Shown here: positions 6,820 to 8,243 of the stretch, piece by piece
Position numbering within the stretch: position 1 is the stretch's first letter
Layout of the letters: each line of letters begins with the position of its first letter
From: an uncultured Oscillibacter sp.
GTDB lineage: Bacteria; Bacillota; Clostridia; Oscillospirales; Oscillospiraceae
Assembly: GCA_905233795.1 (NCBI GenBank)
Contig: CAJOFP010000045.1
Coordinates: 1-8,243 of the forward strand
Direction of reading: 5' to 3'
DNA length: 8,243 bases
Notes under the pieces: model-generated
The model's input: the letters and a program-made list of their open reading frames with translations, nothing else
What the model was told of the DNA's origin: nothing
Database searches by the model: none
Position numbers and translations under genes: made by a program

Positions 6820-6998
6820 CGCTTCCGGCCCTGACGCAAACGCCTCCGCGAATTGCGTCTCGAACTTACGCGCTTTATCGTAAGCCCATTACGACAGGTC
6901 TCCACACTGCCGCACCGCGAGCCTCACGGATGTTTTTTGACCTCCTTTTTGGATGTACGCCGCCCATATTGTGGAGTGGACGGTCGCCATAGGGATAA

Positions 6999-7007
6999 TT
7001 TATATCA
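6999..7007 (-). promoter_or_regulatory. Possible extended -10 promoter for the ABC ATPase leader
   Basis: The minus strand reads TGATATAAA at 7007-6999, an extended -10 box (TG-n-TATAAA). No acceptable -35 hexamer lies 17 nt upstream. If used, it would give a leader of about 170 nt before ATG 6819. Weak evidence. Confidence 0.3.
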
Positions 7008-7035
7008 AGGGGAATTTCCCCCGGATACCGGGATT
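7006..7035 (-). terminator. Possible weak terminator after the Panacea/GNAT unit
   Basis: Just 10 nt after the stop at 7046, the minus strand carries CCCGG-TAT-CCGGG, then GGGG-AAATT-CCCC, then TTGATATAAATTAT. The stems are short (4-5 bp), overlap each other and lack a true T-run, so termination would be inefficient at best. The same bases could instead be an operator dyad for the leader of the ATPase gene. Confidence 0.25.
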
Positions 7036-7045
7036 AATTTGATTC

Positions 7046-7951
7046 TTAATCGTGATAATCACTCATAAAATCCTCGTCATCTTCATCATGATTAAAGTCC
7101 GCGAAAAATCTGTTTCGATTGGCTTGCAAGTCCTCCATTTTTTGAGCCATAAACAGACACAAAAGATCATAAATTGGTTTTTGCGTCCCTACTTGATCCA
7201 ATCTGCCGAATTGAAGACGATCAGTATAATAATTAATCAATGACTGTTCTTCCGTTTGGTCCGCCGCGAATAGAAAAACATATTCATAACCGACAATTTC
7301 TCTTAATTGAATCAAAATAGGAGCGATTTTGTCCCAAAATAAAACGCTTCCGACAGAATGTATAATATTATATCGCTTCTGATATTCCCGCCACATTTCG
7401 GAGAACGCGTCGTTCTTACAAAACTGCGCAATTTCAATGCCGCCAAAATTACGGCTGACATGACCGATATTTATATTATTCTCAAATTTTGCGTCTTGTT
7501 TTACACGTTCAAGAGAAGATTGGAGTTCGCTCTTAGCGTTGGATATTTTTGATATTAATTCTTCCATATCCTCAAATGAGACATCGCCATCTTTTTCCAT
7601 CAAAAAATTCATGATGTCTTCCATCACGGCTTCATCGTTAAAATCCGGATGTTCGAGAAACATCTTAAAATGTTCGGAACGCTGTACAGCCTTGTCAAGC
7701 GGTTCAAATAACGCGCCGCACCGGAGAGAAAAATACAACGCTATTTTTCCCTCCGATGATTTTACCAAATAATAGGCTGTGCGTTTCGATTCATCTTCAT
7801 CCCATGCCATTTTTTGAAGATGTTTTACAAGACTGTTTCCTTTTTGATTTTGAAATCCGCGGATTAAATCTTGATTCGCCGGATTTTTTGTCAGACGTTC
7901 GCAGGTAAAACTATCTAAAAAACCGCGCTGTTCATCGGTAATCTTACTCAT
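7046..7951 (-). CDS. Divergent GNAT-like acetyltransferase domain protein, putative toxin
   Basis: A 301-residue soluble protein with no signal peptide or membrane segment. It opens with DEQRGFLDSFTCERL (6-20). Residues 58-81 (TAYYLVKSSEGKIALYFSLR and beyond) look like paired central GNAT strands. Residues about 82-165 are a charged helical insert. GIEIAQFCKNDAF (171-183) and VGSVLFWDKIAPILI (200-214), then a strand YVFLFAAD (224-231) and LINYYTDRLQF (238-248), resemble the GNAT A/B motif region. There A-D replaces the usual residues and N-Y-Y-x-x-x-L-x-F ends the fold. The classic R/Q-x-x-G-x-G/A acetyl-CoA loop is not visible, so catalysis is uncertain. The C-terminus is acidic (HDEDDEDFMSDYHD). 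The ATG is 9 nt after the upstream stop and its GAGG site (7962-7959) overlaps that stop, so translation is coupled. Its place after a Panacea-domain gene suggests a toxin role. I place it in a GNAT-like group from memory, without an alignment. Confidence 0.6.
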   Translation of the reverse strand: MSKITDEQRGFLDSFTCERLTKNPANQDLIRGFQNQKGNSLVKHLQKMAWDEDESKRTAYYLVKSSEGKIALYFSLRCGALFEPLDKAVQRSEHFKMFLEHPDFNDEAVMEDIMNFLMEKDGDVSFEDMEELISKISNAKSELQSSLERVKQDAKFENNINIGHVSRNFGGIEIAQFCKNDAFSEMWREYQKRYNIIHSVGSVLFWDKIAPILIQLREIVGYEYVFLFAADQTEEQSLINYYTDRLQFGRLDQVGTQKPIYDLLCLFMAQKMEDLQANRNRFFADFNHDEDDEDFMSDYHD

Positions 7952-7960
7952 TGCAATGCC

Positions 7961-8243
7961 TCAACGGAATTTACGGGGATAGGGATAAATCATGTTGAGC
8001 TTTTCGCGTCTGTCCCGGATTCTCTTCGCGTCAACGCGAATATCTTCCAGTTTCATAGGGCGGCTTCCGCTTTCTCCCTCAGGGATTCCGTCCCGCGACT
8101 GTTGCCATGAATATTCGCCATGTGTCAACCAGCTCAGACTCCAAGAATCCCTGCCCGCGTATTTATCGAAAACCGCGTCAATAATTTTCAGCGTTTTTTC
8201 GTCCATATCGGAGGGATTGGAAAACGTGTCGTCTTTAAACATT
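7961..8243 (-). CDS. Panacea/SocA-like (DUF4065) antitoxin domain protein, C-terminal part
   Basis: The final 93 codons of a gene that appears to enter from beyond the right edge. An ATG falls at 8242, but only one base precedes it, so it may be internal. The visible segment matches the C-terminal half of DUF4065/Panacea proteins: DEKTLKIIDAVFDKYAGRDS, then the diagnostic W-S-L-S-W-L-T-H, then W-x-x-x-R at about 46-50, and a closing I-x-x-D-A-x-x-I helix (LEDIRVDAKRI). The N-terminal half, expected to carry K-L-x-Y-Y and Y-G-P-V motifs, is outside the window. Panacea domains are antitoxins that neutralise many unrelated toxins encoded next to them; SocA is the named example. The gene directly precedes the GNAT-like gene with a 9-nt gap. 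The tail (EKLNMIYPYPRKFR) is basic and aromatic. Confidence 0.7.
   Translation of the reverse strand, partial: MFKDDTFSNPSDMDEKTLKIIDAVFDKYAGRDSWSLSWLTHGEYSWQQSRDGIPEGESGSRPMKLEDIRVDAKRIRDRREKLNMIYPYPRKFR

Larger units (their letters stand above)
6820..7045 (-). promoter_or_regulatory. Structured, comparatively GC-rich 5' leader of the ABC ATPase gene
   Basis: This 226-nt gap differs from the nearly pure A+T gaps elsewhere in the window. On the minus strand it holds, in order: a CCCGG/CCGGG mini-dyad (7021-7033) and a GGGGAAATTCCCC dyad near 7008-7020; AAGGAGGTCA (6947-6938), a 9-of-10 match to the anti-16S sequence; a hairpin TCGTAA-5 nt-TTACGA (6894-6878); and a hairpin GACGCAA-13 nt-TTGCGTC (6859-6833) with a GGAGG in its loop. 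A 33-codon ORF (6990-6889, starting MATVHSTIWAAY, in frame with the ATPase) has no ribosome site. The strong GGAGG has no ATG at normal distance; an ATC is 9 nt away and a GTG 13 nt away. I do not recognise a known riboswitch class. Confidence 0.4.

Noticed and set aside
6833..6895. tRNA-like GTTCGAGAC loop in the leader
   Set aside because: The flanking bases do not pair into a five-base T stem and no acceptor or anticodon stem can be drawn around it.
6853..7068. A 71-codon plus-strand open frame starting TTG in the ATPase leader
   Set aside because: It has no ribosome site and no recognisable motif, and it overlaps the end of the GNAT-like gene. More likely a chance frame in GC-richer DNA.

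Overview
The window looks like a chromosomal segment from an anaerobic Firmicute of class Clostridia, most likely a Lachnospiraceae-type gut bacterium. The evidence is the MsmX/UgpC-type sugar ATPase, a YaaH-like spore-lysin gene, a Gx-transporter (HepT) tail, strong GGAGG ribosome-binding sites, and a cytoplasmic BMP-domain protein of a kind I associate with that family. Composition is sharply split. Coding DNA is of moderate GC and rich in GCG, CGC and CCG codons, while most intergenic DNA is nearly pure A+T with tandem and inverted repeats. Taxonomy is inferred from gene content only.

Plus strand, 1-1388: the C-terminal end of a membrane protein (Gx transporter / heptaprenyl diphosphate synthase component I type) is followed by a CbxX/CfqX (SpoVK-like) AAA+ ATPase with Asn-rich flexible tails.

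Minus strand, 1405-5369: a YaaH-type LysM-LysM-GH18 gene appears broken. It carries a frameshifting deletion in the first LysM repeat and a second, in-frame loss in the barrel. Upstream of it lies a two-gene operon with an ATGA stop/start overlap. It encodes a 681-residue cytoplasmic protein fusing a ParB-like N-terminal domain to a BMP/PnrA nucleoside-binding-like domain, and a small metallophosphoesterase. The promoter I can read for this operon has its -10 box inside a three-copy 12-bp tandem repeat.

Minus strand, 5555-7045: an intact MsmX/UgpC-type ABC ATPase ends in a clear intrinsic terminator. Its start is preceded by an unusual 226-nt, comparatively GC-rich, hairpin-bearing leader with a near-perfect but orphan Shine-Dalgarno sequence.

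Minus strand, 7046-8243: a two-gene unit runs off the right edge. The upstream gene encodes the C-terminal end of a Panacea/SocA-like (DUF4065) antitoxin-domain protein. The downstream gene, 9 nt away, encodes a 301-residue divergent GNAT-like protein. By analogy with known Panacea loci this is a candidate toxin-antitoxin pair with an acetyltransferase-like effector, and it is the best lead here for a poorly described system. The BMP-fusion/phosphoesterase operon is the second.
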